A DNA stretch of 64,000 bases from Mermis nigrescens (Eukaryota; Nematoda; Enoplea; Mermithida; Mermithidae): positions 1,684,194 through 1,748,193 of the forward strand of contig JAVLUZ010000647.1 of the NCBI GenBank assembly GCA_036768485.1, written 5' to 3'. Below, in pieces: positions 11,090 through 22,995 of this stretch. Position 1 is the first letter of the stretch. Every line of letters starts with the position of its first letter. A model generated the notes under the pieces. It was given only the letters and a program-made list of their open reading frames with translations. It had not been told where the DNA came from and searched no databases. The position numbers and the translations under genes are program-made.

Positions 11090-12865
11090 GAGTCAGTTTC
11101 TGTAAGGACCACCTTAACCTTACATAAGCAAAAGAATAATTTTTCTTTGTTTTAACATATATTACACAACTTTTTACGCTGATTCCGAATCTGAAAACCG
11201 TTTTACACAAAAATGACTTTTCGCTGAGTTATAGGGGTGTAAAGTATGAAAAATCGGAATATGTGCCGAATTTCTTATGATGATTAATATTTTCCATAAT
11301 AATAAACATTTTTCAATGCAGTTTTTTTAAATTACAGAAAATCAAATGGGCTTTACATAAAAAAATAAAAAGTTTGTTTATTGGATCATCCCACGGGATA
11401 TAACAGTCAATAAAGGTCAAAAATATGAATTTTTGCACTTGCAAAATTTTTACTTTTTTAGCCATAAGAACAGAGCGGTCATACAGAATCGAACCTTATT
11501 TCACCACAATATGTGCCACCTATGTACCCGTTTCTGTGTAAAAAATGTAGGATATGTGATGGATAATTGTTGACCTATTTTGACGAATGTGAAATTAACT
11601 CATGTGTTCGAATTTCAAAAATGATACATTTGTGCTATGAAAAATTTAACGTTTCGATCTATAACTCCAGAACTGTAAAACATTGTGCGAATGCATTATA
11701 CCACAGCTTGTACCATCTATGTGCCTAAGTGCTTGCAAAAGATCATGCGTATACCTTAACTGGTTGTTGACCATTTCTGACAAACGGTAATTGAACTCAA
11801 TTGGTCAAAGTCGAAAAAATCATACATGTGTGGTACAAATAACTTTCCTTTTGAGCTGTGATTCGAAAAATAAAATTCATCTTGTGGCCACATTACACCA
11901 CAATTTGCACTATCTATTTGCCTAATTATATGCAAAAATCCATCCACATATGTTTGATATTTATTGACCATTTGTGGACAACGTAAACTTAGCTCCGTTA
12001 ATCAAAATCAAAAAGTCACACATTGGTGCTTCAAAAAATTTTTCTTTCGGCTCTGTAACTCGAGAACTAGGATACATTTTTAAGCGCATTACACCACAGT
12101 CTCTACCATATATGTCCCAAATTGTACACAAAAAAATCATCTTTATCCACGTACTTATCTATCAGCCATATTTCACAAGTGTGAACTTAACCTAATTGGT
12201 CAAACTGAAAAAATGCATGCTTTTGTTTCAAATAATTTTATTTTCTATTTCTAACGAGAAGTAAAATCTATCTGGTGACCATACTACGCCAGGGTTCGCG
12301 CTATCTATTTGCCTAATTGCATGCAAAAAATTCATACATATATGTTGGATTATATATATTTATTATTTTTACCTATAGAAAATCATAAGATAAAGGAATA
12401 TGTTTTATATCGTCAAAATTCAATTGTCAAAACATTCTGAATGAATCAATGTGTCTTCAACGTCATCTGCCTCATCATCTAGATTTGGGTCTGGTTGGAA
12501 AAAATCTTCTGAGCAGTCATCTTCATCAGTATCAGTTGGGACAATTGCTTCTCTTTTTCGTGCTTCCCGCGACCGAAATCCTGCAATTTGCTGTCATGAT
12601 AAAAACTCAGATTGCTTGAATTGGGGCAATCTTCGCATTTCACTTGCAGTCTCCCTTGGATCGCACTTTCTTCGAGTCTTAATCCCATCATCAAATTTTT
12701 TATGAAAATATTGGCGCTGGTTTTCTGTGACTGCTTTACAAGATCTTTTTTGCCTTAAAGCCCAGCCAGTTGGTGATCTTTGGATTCCCAGAATTGCTGC
12801 AAAACTTCATTTAGACTTGGAAGCCGAGGCATTAGCTGCCGATTTTCTATTTGTTTCTTGTACGT
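11090..12865 (+). repeat. Left arm of the snapback inverted repeat
   Basis: It matches the right arm in reverse complement along its length, for example the CGCTGATTCCGAATCTGAAAA block near 11,178 against its complement near 15,340. Inside, about four degenerate tandem units of about 198 bp each carry an ATTACACCACA...ATCTATNTGCCTAATT...GACCATTT pattern. Confidence 0.85.
12420..12832 (-). pseudogene. Transposon-associated protein C-terminus, left-arm copy
   Basis: On the minus strand from ATG at 12,832 the reading begins MPRLPSLNEVLQQFW, then a 22-nt deletion relative to the right arm breaks the frame. Further on it reads KFDDGIKTRRKCDPRE and then MRRLPQFKQSEFL, followed by an in-frame TGA where the family has a tryptophan-like position, then QQIAGFRSREA and an acidic tail to 12,420. 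The K-C/A-D-P...MR...FL..QQI..F.SR pattern is one I recall from proteins encoded by invertebrate DNA transposons, but I cannot name the family. Non-functional. Confidence 0.6.
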
Positions 12866-13066
12866 TGTAATAGCTGCATCACGCAATGTCAGTCGCTCAG
12901 GCTGAAACTAGTGATTTGCTAAGTCCATGTGATTTCAAAGGGATCGATGTCTTTGAAATGATTTCACGCAAACCAGGAACAGTGCAAGTAAACAGTTGCA
13001 AAGATCTTGGTGAGCTATCTTCTTCTGGTAAAACTGGCACAAATGTTGCTGTTGACTAGTCCCTTG

Positions 13067-13331
13067 CACACATGGGCGTGGGGGTTTGGGGGTATACACC
13101 CCCAGAAGTTGAAATACCCCCCCAGAAATCAAAATACCCCCCCCAGAAAAATTTTTTTTGCTTTTTCAGCAATTTTTTGATGCCATTGGATAGAGCTTGA
13201 TGAGAAACGTCGAAAAATGGTGTTTTTTTTGCCATACGACCACTTTTAAGACCATTTTTTGACCTTTAAAAATTTTTCATCCCCCCCCAGAAATTTTTCT
13301 ACCCCCAGAATTTCGGTGCTGCCCACCTATG
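13067..13331 (-). mobile_element. hAT-like MITE family A, copy in snapback spacer
   Basis: Ends CACACATGGGCGTGGGG and CCCACCTATG. A perfect 8-bp duplication GTCCCTTG lies at 13,059-13,066 and 13,332-13,339. The core ATTGGATAG...GAGAAACGTCGAAAAA is shared with six other copies in the window. C-runs near both ends vary in length. Confidence 0.85.
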
Positions 13332-13393
13332 GTCCCTTGTCATTGGCTCTTCTAGGATGAAGAAACAAGAAAAAAATAGAAAATCGGCAGCTA

Positions 13394-13827
13394 ATGCCTC
13401 GGCTTCCAAGTCTAAATGAAGTTTTGCAGCAATTCTGGGAGATGTATGCAGATGATGATTCAATCCAAAGATCACCAACTGGCTGGGCTTTAAGGCAAAA
13501 AAGATCTTGTAACGCAGTCACAGAAAACCAGCGCCAATATTTTCATAAAAAATTTGATGATGGAATTAAGACTCGAAGAAAGTGCGATCCAAGGAGACTG
13601 CAAGTGAAATGCGAAGATTGCCCCAATTCAAGCAATCTGAGTTTTTATCATGACAGCAAATTGCAGGATTTCGGTCGCGGGAAGCACGAAAAAGAGAAGC
13701 AATTGTCCCAACTGATACTGATGAAGATGACTGCTCAGAAGATTTTTTCCAACCAGACCCAAATCTAGATGATGAGGCAGATGACGTTGAAGACACATTG
13801 ATTCATTCAGAATGTTTTGACAATTGA
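13394..13827 (+). pseudogene. Transposon-associated protein C-terminus, right-arm copy
   Basis: From ATG at 13,394 the frame is open through KKFDDGIKTRRKCDP. A missing G (AAGGAG against AAGGGAG in the left arm) then shifts the frame. In the restored register there is the same TGA as in the left copy before QQIAGFRSR, then an acidic tail ending at TGA 13,827. The right copy keeps the 22 nt lost from the left one. The shared TGA and the private lesions mean the fragment was already broken when the arms were duplicated or last homogenised. Confidence 0.6.
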
Positions 13828-14146
13828 ATTTTGACGATATGAAACATATTCCTTTATCTTATGATTTTCTAAAGGTAAAAATAATAAATAAATATAATCC
13901 AACATATATGTATGAATTTTTTGCATGCAATTAGGCAAATATGATAGTGCGAACCGTGGCATATTATGGTCACCAGATAGATTTTACTTCTCGTTAGAAA
14001 TAGAAAATAAAATTATTTGAAAGAAAAGCATGCATTTTTTCAGTTTGACCAATTAGGTTAAGTTCACACTTGTGAAATATGGCTGATAGATAAGTACGTG
14101 GAATATGCAGATGATTTTGTTGTGTACAATTAGGGACATTTGAGAC

Positions 14147-14420
14147 CATAGGTGGGCAGCACCAAAATTCTGGGGGGGGGTGAAAAAATTTCTGGAGGGG
14201 GTGAAAAAATTTTAAGGTAAAAAATGGTCTTAAAAGTGGTCGTATGGCGAAAAAAACACCATTTTTCGACGTTTCTCATCGAGCACTATCCAATGGCATC
14301 AAAAAATTGCTAAAAAAGCAAAAAAATTTTCTGGGGAGGGTATTTTGATTTCTGGGGGGTATTTCAACTTCTCGGGGGTGTATACCCCCCCCCCCAACCC
14401 CCCAACCACGCCCATGTGTG
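14147..14420 (+). mobile_element. hAT-like MITE family A, copy in right arm
   Basis: Starts CATAGGTGGGCAGCACC and ends CACGCCCATGTGTG. The flanks are TTTGAGAC and GTTGAGAC. The equivalent place in the left arm (about 12,095) is empty, so this insertion postdates the inverted duplication or escaped later conversion. Confidence 0.85.
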
Positions 14421-15934
14421 GTTGAGACTGTGGTGTAATGCGCTTAAAAAATGTGTCCTAATTCTTGAGTTACAGAGCCGAAAGAAAAATTTTTTGAAGC
14501 ACCAATATGTGACTTTTTGATTTTTGACCAATGGAGCTAAGTTTACGTTGTCCACAAATGGTCAATAAATATCAAACATATGTGGATGGATTTTTGCATA
14601 TAATTAGGCAAATAGATAGTGCAAATTGTGGTGTAATGTGGCCACAAGATGAATTTTATTTTCGAATTACAGCTCAAAAGGAAAGTTATTTGTACCACAC
14701 ATGTATGATTTTTTCGACTTTGACCAATTGAGTTCAATTACCGTTTGTCAAAAATGGTCAACAACCAGTTAAGGTATACGCATGATCTTTTGCAAGCGCT
14801 TAGGCACATAGATGGTACAAGCTGTGGTATAATGCGGTCGCACAATGTTTCACAGTTCTAGAGTTATAGATCGAAACGTTAAATTTTTTTTATAGCACAA
14901 ATGTATCATTTTTGAAATTTGAACACGTGAGTTAATTTCACGTTTGTCAAAAGTGGTCAATAACTATTCATCACATATCCTACATTTTTTACACAGAAAC
15001 GGGTACATAGGTGGCACATATTGTGGTGAAATAAGGTTCGATTCTGTATAACCACTCTGGACTTATGGCTAAAAAGTAAAAATGTTGCTAGTGCAAAAAT
15101 TCATATTTATGACTTTTATTGACTGCTGTATTCTGTGGGATGATCCGGTAAACAAACTTTTTATACTTGTTGTAAAGACCATTTTAATCTTCTGTAATTT
15201 AAAAAAATTGCATCGAAAAATGTTCATTATTCTGGAAAATATCAATCAACATATGAAATTCGGCACATATTCCGATTTTTAACACTTTACACCCCTATAA
15301 GTCAGCAACAAATCATTTTTGTGTAAAACGGTTTTCAGATTCGGAATCAGCGTAAAAAGTTATGTAATATATGTTAAAACAAAGAAAAATTATTTTTTTG
15401 CTTATGTAAGTCACTATTACAGCAAGGTGATTCTTACAGACATTGACTCTTAAATCGCTTTTGTAATCGATTTGCATTGATCCATAAATTGTGATCCATG
15501 CACAAGTTTTCGTGAAATAGAATATAGACAATTCAGACAGTGCGCAAATCGAATGAATCACTCACTCGGCGCGATGCGCACTTTTCAATTTGTTTTCCAA
15601 ATTCTGCAGCCACTGAACATCAAATATAAAATGCACAGGACATGTTGTTTTTAGTGCTGCCTGAATTATTCTACATCACGCATTCAATTTTTATTTGTAC
15701 CGAAAAACGTAGTTTTTCTTGAAGCAGTTTTGAATTAAGTCATACTGTACAAAACGCACTTCTTTAGTAAAGTAAACAAAATGAAAGCCATCTTGAAAAA
15801 TTTTTCTTATCATGTAAATCGAACAAATTCCCTTTTAACGCAATATTTCACTGGAAAATCCAAAATTTGATTGAGTCGAAATTTGATTGACCTCATTTTC
15901 TAAGAGGCGTTCTTGTAACGGCTCGACATTACGG

Positions 15935-16130
15935 ATGGGAAGTTCCCGGCTATTTTTAGGGAGGGAGAGGTAAATGACCTCCAATTTTTCGCCAAAAACG
16001 CCGTAAAACTGCTAAAAAATTCAATTTTTTTACCTAAAATTAGGGTTGGGTCAAACATTTTCTGGCTTCAGAGAGACGGGGGTGGAGTGACGAATAACTT
16101 CGGGTGGGGGATCCTCCTTATACATGTATT
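15935..16130. repeat. GC-edged MITE, family C
   Basis: G/C-rich edges surround an AT-rich centre with TTTTTCGCCAAAAA and GGGTCAAA words. Relatives occur at about 49,870-50,070, 58,620-58,815 and 5,010-5,165. It ends near TACATGTA. No coding sequence. Confidence 0.5.
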
Positions 16131-16232
16131 CTTTACAATTTCGAATTCTAATTAAACTTCGATACAATTTGCTATCGATGTTCTGAACTCCATTTAATCG
16201 TCATTTTTCGGCTATCATTTTGTACTTGTTAT

Positions 16233-16502
16233 CACACATGGGCGTGGGGGGTTTGATGGGTATGCACCCCCAGAAGTTGAAATACCCCCCCCCCAGAAAT
16301 CAAAATACCCCCAGAAAATTTTTTTCTGCTTTTTTAGCAATTTTTTGATGCCATTGGATAGTGCTCGATGAGAAACGTCGAAAAATGGTGTTTTTTTCGC
16401 CATACGACTACTTTTTAAGACCATTTTTTGACCTTTAAAAAATTTTTCACCCCCTCCAGAAATTTTTTCACCCCCCCAGAATTTTGGTGCTGCCCACCTA
16501 TG
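16233..16502 (-). mobile_element. hAT-like MITE family A
   Basis: CACACATGGGCGTGGGG to CCCACCTATG, with a perfect 8-bp duplication CTTGTTAT at 16,225-16,232 and 16,503-16,510. Same core as the copies at 13.1 and 14.2 kb. Confidence 0.88.
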
Positions 16503-16544
16503 CTTGTTATTCTTTATAATCCGATCAAACATTAAAATTTTAAG

Positions 16545-18622
16545 CTCGCTTCAGAAGTAAAAGTCGGCGAAATCGCCGATATCGCTGACTGTTTTTCCCG
16601 GCTCACAAGTGTCCCGATTTTCTCGCTTTTCTGTAGGCGATATCAACGACATCGTAGATTTTTGTCGGCGATATCGGCGATATCGCAGACTAGAATCGGG
16701 AGAATAGGATCCATTTCTATTTCTCTGCGATATCGCCGACAATTTGTGTACAAAGTATACTACAGTCAGTGGAAGAAAATATGTGTACGCGTATGGCATG
16801 CATATGCATTGAATAATTAATTGTCTTTGCATGTATGTACATGAATTTTTGATGAGCTTAAAAGCAGCGAATTGAAGTAGACTAAAAAACTAAATAAAGT
16901 TAATTAATAAGGATGTATAAATTAATCAATTTAAATGATTCATTTAATAATCATTTATTTAATTAATTATTTAATTAGTCAAAATGCTATATTAAGAATA
17001 AATTAATTAAATAAAAAATTACAAATTAATTTTCTCGAATTGACATTAGGACAAATTTAGTACTATCGTATGCCTTCCGACTTGTAAATCCTTAATTTTC
17101 TGAGACATTTTGTACTGATTTCCTTCAATTTTTCTGACAGGTTAAAAAAATCAGAGGAGTAGCCAGGATTTTGGTTCGGAGGGGCACACATGTAAATTTT
17201 TAAAATGTTTTTGGAGTATTCATACGCGTTTTTGCTATTTATATATTATTGTACCACCTTTGCACGTTTCATCTCCAAAACATGGTTCTGTTCTATCTGT
17301 CACTTTTCACACCATCGCGCATTTCACAAGAATTAAAAAAATGTTTAAATCGTTTTTTTGCTGCAAGACTATTTGAAAATTATTACGTTAACGATGAATG
17401 CATAGATTCTTCTAGGCTCCTACCATAAAGCACGTAAAATAAATAAATTCGCATTACTACTGAGAAAAAGTTTTTTTAGAAAATGCAATTAGATGATCAA
17501 AGACGCGAGAAATGTTTGATATGTACGAAGCTCGAAAATTTGGCGATCGTAAAACTTAAAAATGCATTCAAACGATCTTCATTCACTTAAAAGGTCCGAT
17601 TTTTAGCTTTGAAATGTAGCTGACACAAATTGATTAAATTTGTGTGAACTGCGAAATTCCTAATGCCAGAAAATGAAACACATAAATTCTCAGGGATTTT
17701 AATGGCAAAAGTTATGTAGAAATGATCGAACCCATCGAAAACGGCCGAGCTTTTCAGGTCAAAATGTTGGGAGATTCCGTCAGTAGAAAATGCTTTAAAA
17801 TAATTACATGCAAATGGATCTTTGAAATTTATGAATCCGAGAGGTACATATTAATAATTGAATGTGCGCGAAACGCCGAAATTTCAGCTTTTGACTCCCG
17901 AAATGCATAAAAATATTAAATTTGTGCATTAGCACAGAATTCGGGGTCTTTGACAGATCAGAAGTGGATTAGATTCCAAATTGAATCAAAAATTTTGAAA
18001 ATTTTTGACACTAGAAGATGCATTAAAATTTAGAATAATTTCAGAAATTTTGACACGAAAAATGGAATGAACGGGAAGTTATTTCAAAAGTAAAACAATG
18101 GTTTCGGAGGGGCACGTGCCTTCTGTGCCCTCTGCCTGACTGCGCCCTTATAAAAAACATGAGAAACATAAGGAATGAGAGCATAATAAAACCTTTTTCG
18201 TGTTTAAAAAATAAGTTCTGTATTTGCGTAATTTTCTAAGTAATTTTTATTATATTTTACTTTCATTATTATTTTTTAAATATGTTCCCATATTTATTTT
18301 AATTTTTTAAATGCTTTTTATTTGATTTTATTTCAACATTTCTATTCACAACGTAATGTAGGTACATGTCCCGTACATATGTACCTATACATGTACATGC
18401 ATGCATTGCATAAACGCATACACAGTCGGGCGGCTCTGACATGGGCGATATCACAAATTTTTGTTCGCGATATCGGCGACACCGCCGATATCGCCGATAG
18501 AAGACGGCAATATCGTCGATATAGCCGACAAAAATCGGCGATATCGCCGATCGCCGACATTGCCGATTTTTCTCGGTGGTATCGGCGTTATCGCTGATAT
18601 TTACTTCTGAAGCAGGCTTTAC
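16545..18622. mobile_element. Element bounded by GATATC-rich arrays
   Basis: GCTTCAGAAGTAAA at 16,547 is repeated inverted near 18,600 (TTTACTTCTGAAGC). Inside each end is an array of short GGCGATATCGCCGAT-like words, about 200 bp each. The interior (16,800-18,350) is AT-rich and contains a smaller pair of GGAGGGGCAC-type ends (about 17,165 and 18,110). ORFs over the arrays exist on both strands because the motif is palindromic and stop-free. No transposase was seen. Confidence 0.5.
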
Positions 18623-18941
18623 TCTGCAGATTACATATATAGATATCAAAATAAGAATGCAAGCCGGTTGAGTTGCCCGAAAAAATTACAATTGGGGCCA
18701 AAGTATCAGGGACAAATGTAGTGGGGCGAAACACCAGTGAGCGAAATCTGTGAGGGCAAAAGTTCTGGGACGAAATGCACCTGGGGACGAAATAATGGGG
18801 CGAAATGTGGAAGATAAAACATCCACTCCGTCTGAAAGATCTGTATTCCTGCATAAAAGAAATTTAGCAGTTGTGTAAGCGAGACGTAGCATCCATACAT
18901 CTTCTGGGGAGGGCATGCTCTCCCAGAAAATGACTGCTGCT

Positions 18942-19191
18942 CATAGGTGGGCGGCACCAAAGCTCTGGGGGGTGCAAGATTTTTTCAAAGGTCAAAAAAT
19001 GGCCTTAAAAATTGTAGTATGGCGAAAAACACAATTTTTCAACGTTTCTCATCGAGCACTATTCATTGGCATCAAAAAATTGCGAAAAAAACAAAAAAAA
19101 TTAAAAATTGGATTCTGCGGGGTGTTTTGGTTTCTGGGGGCGTTTTGGTTTTGGGGTTGTATACCCTCCAAACCCCCCACGCCCAGGTATG
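18942..19191 (+). mobile_element. hAT-like MITE family A
   Basis: CATAGGTGGGCGGCACC to GCCCAGGTATG, with flanks CTGCTGCT and CTGCTGAT (7 of 8 matching). Interior identical in plan to the other family A copies. Confidence 0.82.
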
Positions 19192-21239
19192 CTGCTGATC
19201 CCCGCAAAATGCTGCAGACGTCCTCTCGATATTTGATTTTCGTTTTAAGCGTTTTTTGCAGTCCTTTGGCTGAAAATTATAAATAGCGCTGCAACAAATT
19301 TTTATTTTTCGATTATATTTTGCTCGTTTATACGAATTTATATTTTTAAAATATATTCTTATGTTTTGGAAAGACATCGCAAGAGACGTCATAAATGAAG
19401 TTTCAGACGCATATCATAGGTAGCGCGTTAGCGCGTAACTTGGGTACCCCTAACACCTGTGCACCCCTACAGCTATAACGGGACACTTCTGGAAGGTGCG
19501 GTTTTTTTAAAGAAAGATAATAAAAAATTCGCTGCCCGTGTTTTTATGTTTTTCTTGAAACTCAAAACTTACTGTGTAAAGAAGGTGTAAAGTTTTTGTG
19601 TAACGTTATAACGTTGGACAAATTTTGGGACCTTTTTATCACGGCATGTGGACAACTGAGTATTGATGACTTGAACAATTGAACAGCATAGGATTATAGA
19701 GGGATGAATTCTACAGATGACCATTTTTTTGTTTTTTAAATTCGAATTAGTTCTCGAATGGCAGTGTAAAGAGTGCGAAAATCTGGGGGTGAAAAAGCAC
19801 TTTTTGGTCGAGTTTTTTAACCTGCTTATGTCTGATACTAACTCCGGTTATGAGTTTTTAAAACTGTTTTCTGACAGAAATGTAGAGCGGATCAATGGCT
19901 ACATTCTGCATATAAGCAAAGTCTTCTGCGCTCTATGGTGAGTTAGATCCTGGGGTTTAAAGTTTACACTCTAGTGGATGGTGTATAAAAACGGATTTTA
20001 ACTAAGATTTCTCTGCCAAATTTTTCCGCTTATGAGTCAGGTGATTGAATACAGCAGTAATAAAGTGCCTCTCAGGGGCTACACATCGCAGCAAACCGCA
20101 TTTAAAAAAACGCAATATTGAGTTATTTATGGGGGTGTAAAGTTCGAAATCAGAGGTAAAAATGGGCGAAAAAACACGTTTTTTTCGGATTTTGATTAAT
20201 AAATCATACCAAATAATTTTTGCAAGAGAATTTTAGGCACACAGGAATGTACTACGATTTAAAAGCTACAAATTGTACCAAAACCGAATTTCTTTAAACT
20301 CAATGGGGAGTTCGGTACGGAATTTTGAAGTTTACAGTGTTCTAAATGATGGAAAATACGTTTTTGTTGCGTTTTTTGTTCGCCACTTTCTCCGTCCAGA
20401 AGTCGGGATAAGTCCAATAGAATAAAAATAAAGTGCTTTATATCGGATGCATGTCAAAGCAAATTGTCTATACATTAATATTTAGCGAGTGTAAAGTCAA
20501 AAATTAGGTGTTTAAAATGCGTTTCTGTCTTGTTTTTTCTGCCTGCTTCTCCGGTTATGAGTCAGGGACACGAATATCAAGTCTAGAAATGGACCAGGAA
20601 CCAAATTTGATATGCCAGTCTGGCGCATATGTTTACACTCTACAGTGTTGTAAAGTGGTTTACAAATATTGTTAGTTTGCTCATAGAACATTATAGAGAC
20701 TTAATTTTTTCATAAATATTAATCGTAATATCGAAACAATATCAAAATTACGAACTTGACCAAAATCTTCTTTACACTAGGTGTTTACATGAAGTTTACA
20801 CTACATATGTATTTATCTTCGTTTTTGAGCATTCCAGAAACCTGATTTTTTCCTGGAGTCTGGAAATTTTCAAAGAATCAAATGTGAGACGTCACGTAGG
20901 CGCGTTTGTTTACATCCAACAGTGATGTAAAGTAGTTTACATTCATTGTTTATTTGTCCTCAGACCATTGTAGACATGCAATTTTTTCATAAATGTTGAT
21001 AATAATATCCGAGTAATATCAGATTTACAAATCGAAATAAAATCCTCTTTACACTAGGTGGTTGTGTAGAGTTTACACTGCTAATTAATCTTCGTTCTAG
21101 AGCTTTGCGAAAACCTGAATTTTTTGCCGGAATCTGAAAATTTACATGGAATCAAATAAGGGACGTCAGCTGGGCGCGTTTGTTTACACTCAACAGTGAT
21201 GTAAAGTGGTTTACATCTGTGTCTATTTGTCATTAAACC

Positions 21240-22995
21240 GTTATAATAATAATTATAATATTTTATTAGCAATTACTGCCGTAGAAAATGCAATAGAAAT
21301 TACATGAAAAAGGATATATATAATAAATGATGTCGAAAGAACGAAAGAACGTTTATCAGCATAGCATAGTAATAGCTGAGACGTACAGGCGGATCGCGCT
21401 CACGTACGCCCCTTTAGAAACTCATCTAAACAAAGTTTAGAAATCAAACCCTTAAACCGTGTAAAAGATTTACAATCAACAATACTTTGGGGCAGAGTAT
21501 TCCAGATTCTAGCCGTCCTGTTTGCAAAGTCGTTTTTCCTACAGTCCAAATGAAATTTGTGGATATAAAGCTTTATATCACTTACCGATCTGGTACTCCT
21601 TTCGGGTGTGAGTTCGAAAAAGTCTTCAAAGGAAAGTAACTGTCTCTTGATTATTCTGAAAGCAAAAGTGAGATCAAAATGAATACGCCGAGTTTCGAGT
21701 CTTTCAAGATTTAACAAACCCAACCGCTCATTGTAAGACAAGTCACCTTGTCGCCATAGTATTCTTTTTGTAAATTTACGCTGAACTTTTTCAATACAAT
21801 TAATATCTTTAATCAAATAAGGGTTCCAAACCACCGAATTATACTCCAAAATGGGTCTTACATGGACTTTAAAAGCTTTTACCATTAATTCAATATTTTT
21901 TGAGACAAAGCTTTTCTGGATCAATGATGCAACTCGAGAAGCTTTAGACGCAGTGTTTACACAATGAATGCTAGAAGATAGGTCATCACTAATATACACT
22001 CCCAAATCCTTAATAGATCCTTCAGAAACAATTAAATCTTGAAAACCCAGTTTGTAGTTGTTTCTAGAATTCCCATACCCCAAATACAACGTTGCACATT
22101 TACCATAACTGATTTGCAGCTGCCATTTTTTGGTCCATGCGTGTAATGAATTCAGATCCGATTGTAAGAGATCAGCATTACATGAAACATTAAAAATTTT
22201 TGCATCATCAGCAAACAACATAATATCACTGTGTTTAATACAATCGACTAAATCATTTATAAACACTAAAAACAATGTAGGCCCTAACACACTGCCTTGA
22301 GGGACACCGCTAATTACCGGTTGTGGGTTTGAGAAACAACTATTTGTCTTCACCTTTTGTGACCTTCCCGCTAAAAATGATGTAATCCAGCTTAACAGTG
22401 TACCCGAAATTCCCAAGGATTTAAGTTTTAACAAAAGTTTCGAATGAACAACAGAATCAAAGGCTTTACAGAAATCAATATAAATAATGTCCATCGGAAC
22501 GTGATTGTCTAAACTTTTAGTCCACTTGTTTTTATACTTTAGCAGCTGGGATGAACAAGACTTGTTCTTTAAAAACCCAAATTGTTGTTGACTTATCAGA
22601 CAAGTTCTGTCAAAATAGTTCATGATGGTATTATTAATTATTGACTCATAACTTTACATAAAACGCAACAAAGAGATATAGGCCTATAATTTTCGACTGA
22701 GTGGGGGTCCCTTTTTTAAAAATGGGTGTAACCAGTGCTTCTAATAAACGTGGGAGCCTGCCAGTCCGATATGAAACTTCGAAAACGCTTGAAAGTGGTT
22801 CAATTAAGACAATTTTAATCTGTTCCAAAAAGTAAGCTGAGAGCCCATCGGGACCAACTGAGTGAGTGGGCTTCAGCTTATTTAAAGCCGAGGTTACAAT
22901 ACTGAGCTCAAACTTAACCAAAGGAGGGCGATCATTTACCTTTACAGGTTCCATATTTAGTGGTTGAATGTTGTTATCTAAAGTGAAAACAGAAC
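21240..22995 (-). mobile_element. 5'-truncated LINE (CR1/L2-like) inserted in Helitron-like copy 2
   Basis: Comparison with the uninterrupted copy 3 (near 30,010-30,050) bounds the insert. The 3' end is an (AAT)-like tail at 21,240-21,270. The 5' end is truncated inside the reverse transcriptase. About 30 bp of target present in copy 3 are missing here, so it inserted with a small target deletion rather than a clean duplication. Confidence 0.78.
21400..22954 (-). pseudogene. LINE reverse transcriptase, truncated and frameshifted
   Basis: The 102-codon upstream segment (22,954-22,646) has the fingers motif SVGPDGLSAYFL and TPIFKKG. A frame break near 22,650-22,690 then leads into 407 codons (22,623-21,400) with DFCKAFDSV, SGVPQGSVLGP and FADDAKIF, the three core RT motifs. 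The thumb and a C-terminal RIWNTLPQSIV...FKGLISKL segment typical of CR1/L2-type LINEs follow. Both catalytic aspartates are present in FADD. There is no endonuclease domain and the frame is broken, so it is not an active element. Confidence 0.82.

Larger units (their letters stand above)
11090..15449. mobile_element. Snapback transposon with ~2-kb inverted arms and TTAA duplication
   Basis: TTAA sits at both junctions (11,086-11,089 and 15,450-15,453). The tips are GAGTCAGTTTCTGTAAG at the left and the complement of GAGTCAATGTCTGTAAG at the right. Nearly the whole element is inverted: 11,090-12,865 pairs with 13,362-15,449 round a spacer of about 500 bp. TTAA duplications are known for piggyBac and Kolobok elements; the tip does not look like piggyBac's CCC start. 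Each arm contains tandem units of about 198 bp and the same decayed gene fragment. The right arm has an extra MITE (14,147-14,420) absent from the left arm. Confidence 0.75.
13362..15449 (-). repeat. Right arm of the snapback inverted repeat
   Basis: Reverse complement of the left arm with scattered mismatches, a lost G in the gene fragment and the inserted 274-bp MITE. The centre of symmetry lies in the spacer (12,866-13,361), which itself contains another MITE copy. Confidence 0.85.
10929..15530. mobile_element. MITE of the TAGTCTATTTCACGAAA family, split by an insertion
   Basis: The left half (10,929-11,089) and right half (15,450-about 15,530) together match an uninterrupted copy at 42,001-42,185. 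They share GCAGCCTACTGTA, CGCATAGCAAAA and CTTTTGTAATCGATTTGCATT-like words. The halves are separated by the 4.36-kb snapback element, so this MITE was the target. Confidence 0.65.

Noticed and set aside
12451..12705. Ser-rich ORF MSSTSSASSSRF... in both snapback arms
   Set aside because: It is the antisense of the acidic tail of the transposon-associated fragment. The sense strand matches a protein pattern; the antisense is low complexity only.
18299..18649. Overlapping ORFs of 116 and 91 codons on opposite strands
   Set aside because: They arise from palindromic GATATCGCC words, which are open in most frames on both strands.
19717..19941. 74-codon ORF matched by a near-identical ORF at 31,336-31,560 on the other strand
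   Set aside because: The match is explained by the inverted Helitron-like copies 2 and 3. A frameshift in the middle of one copy without loss of similarity at DNA level argues against coding.
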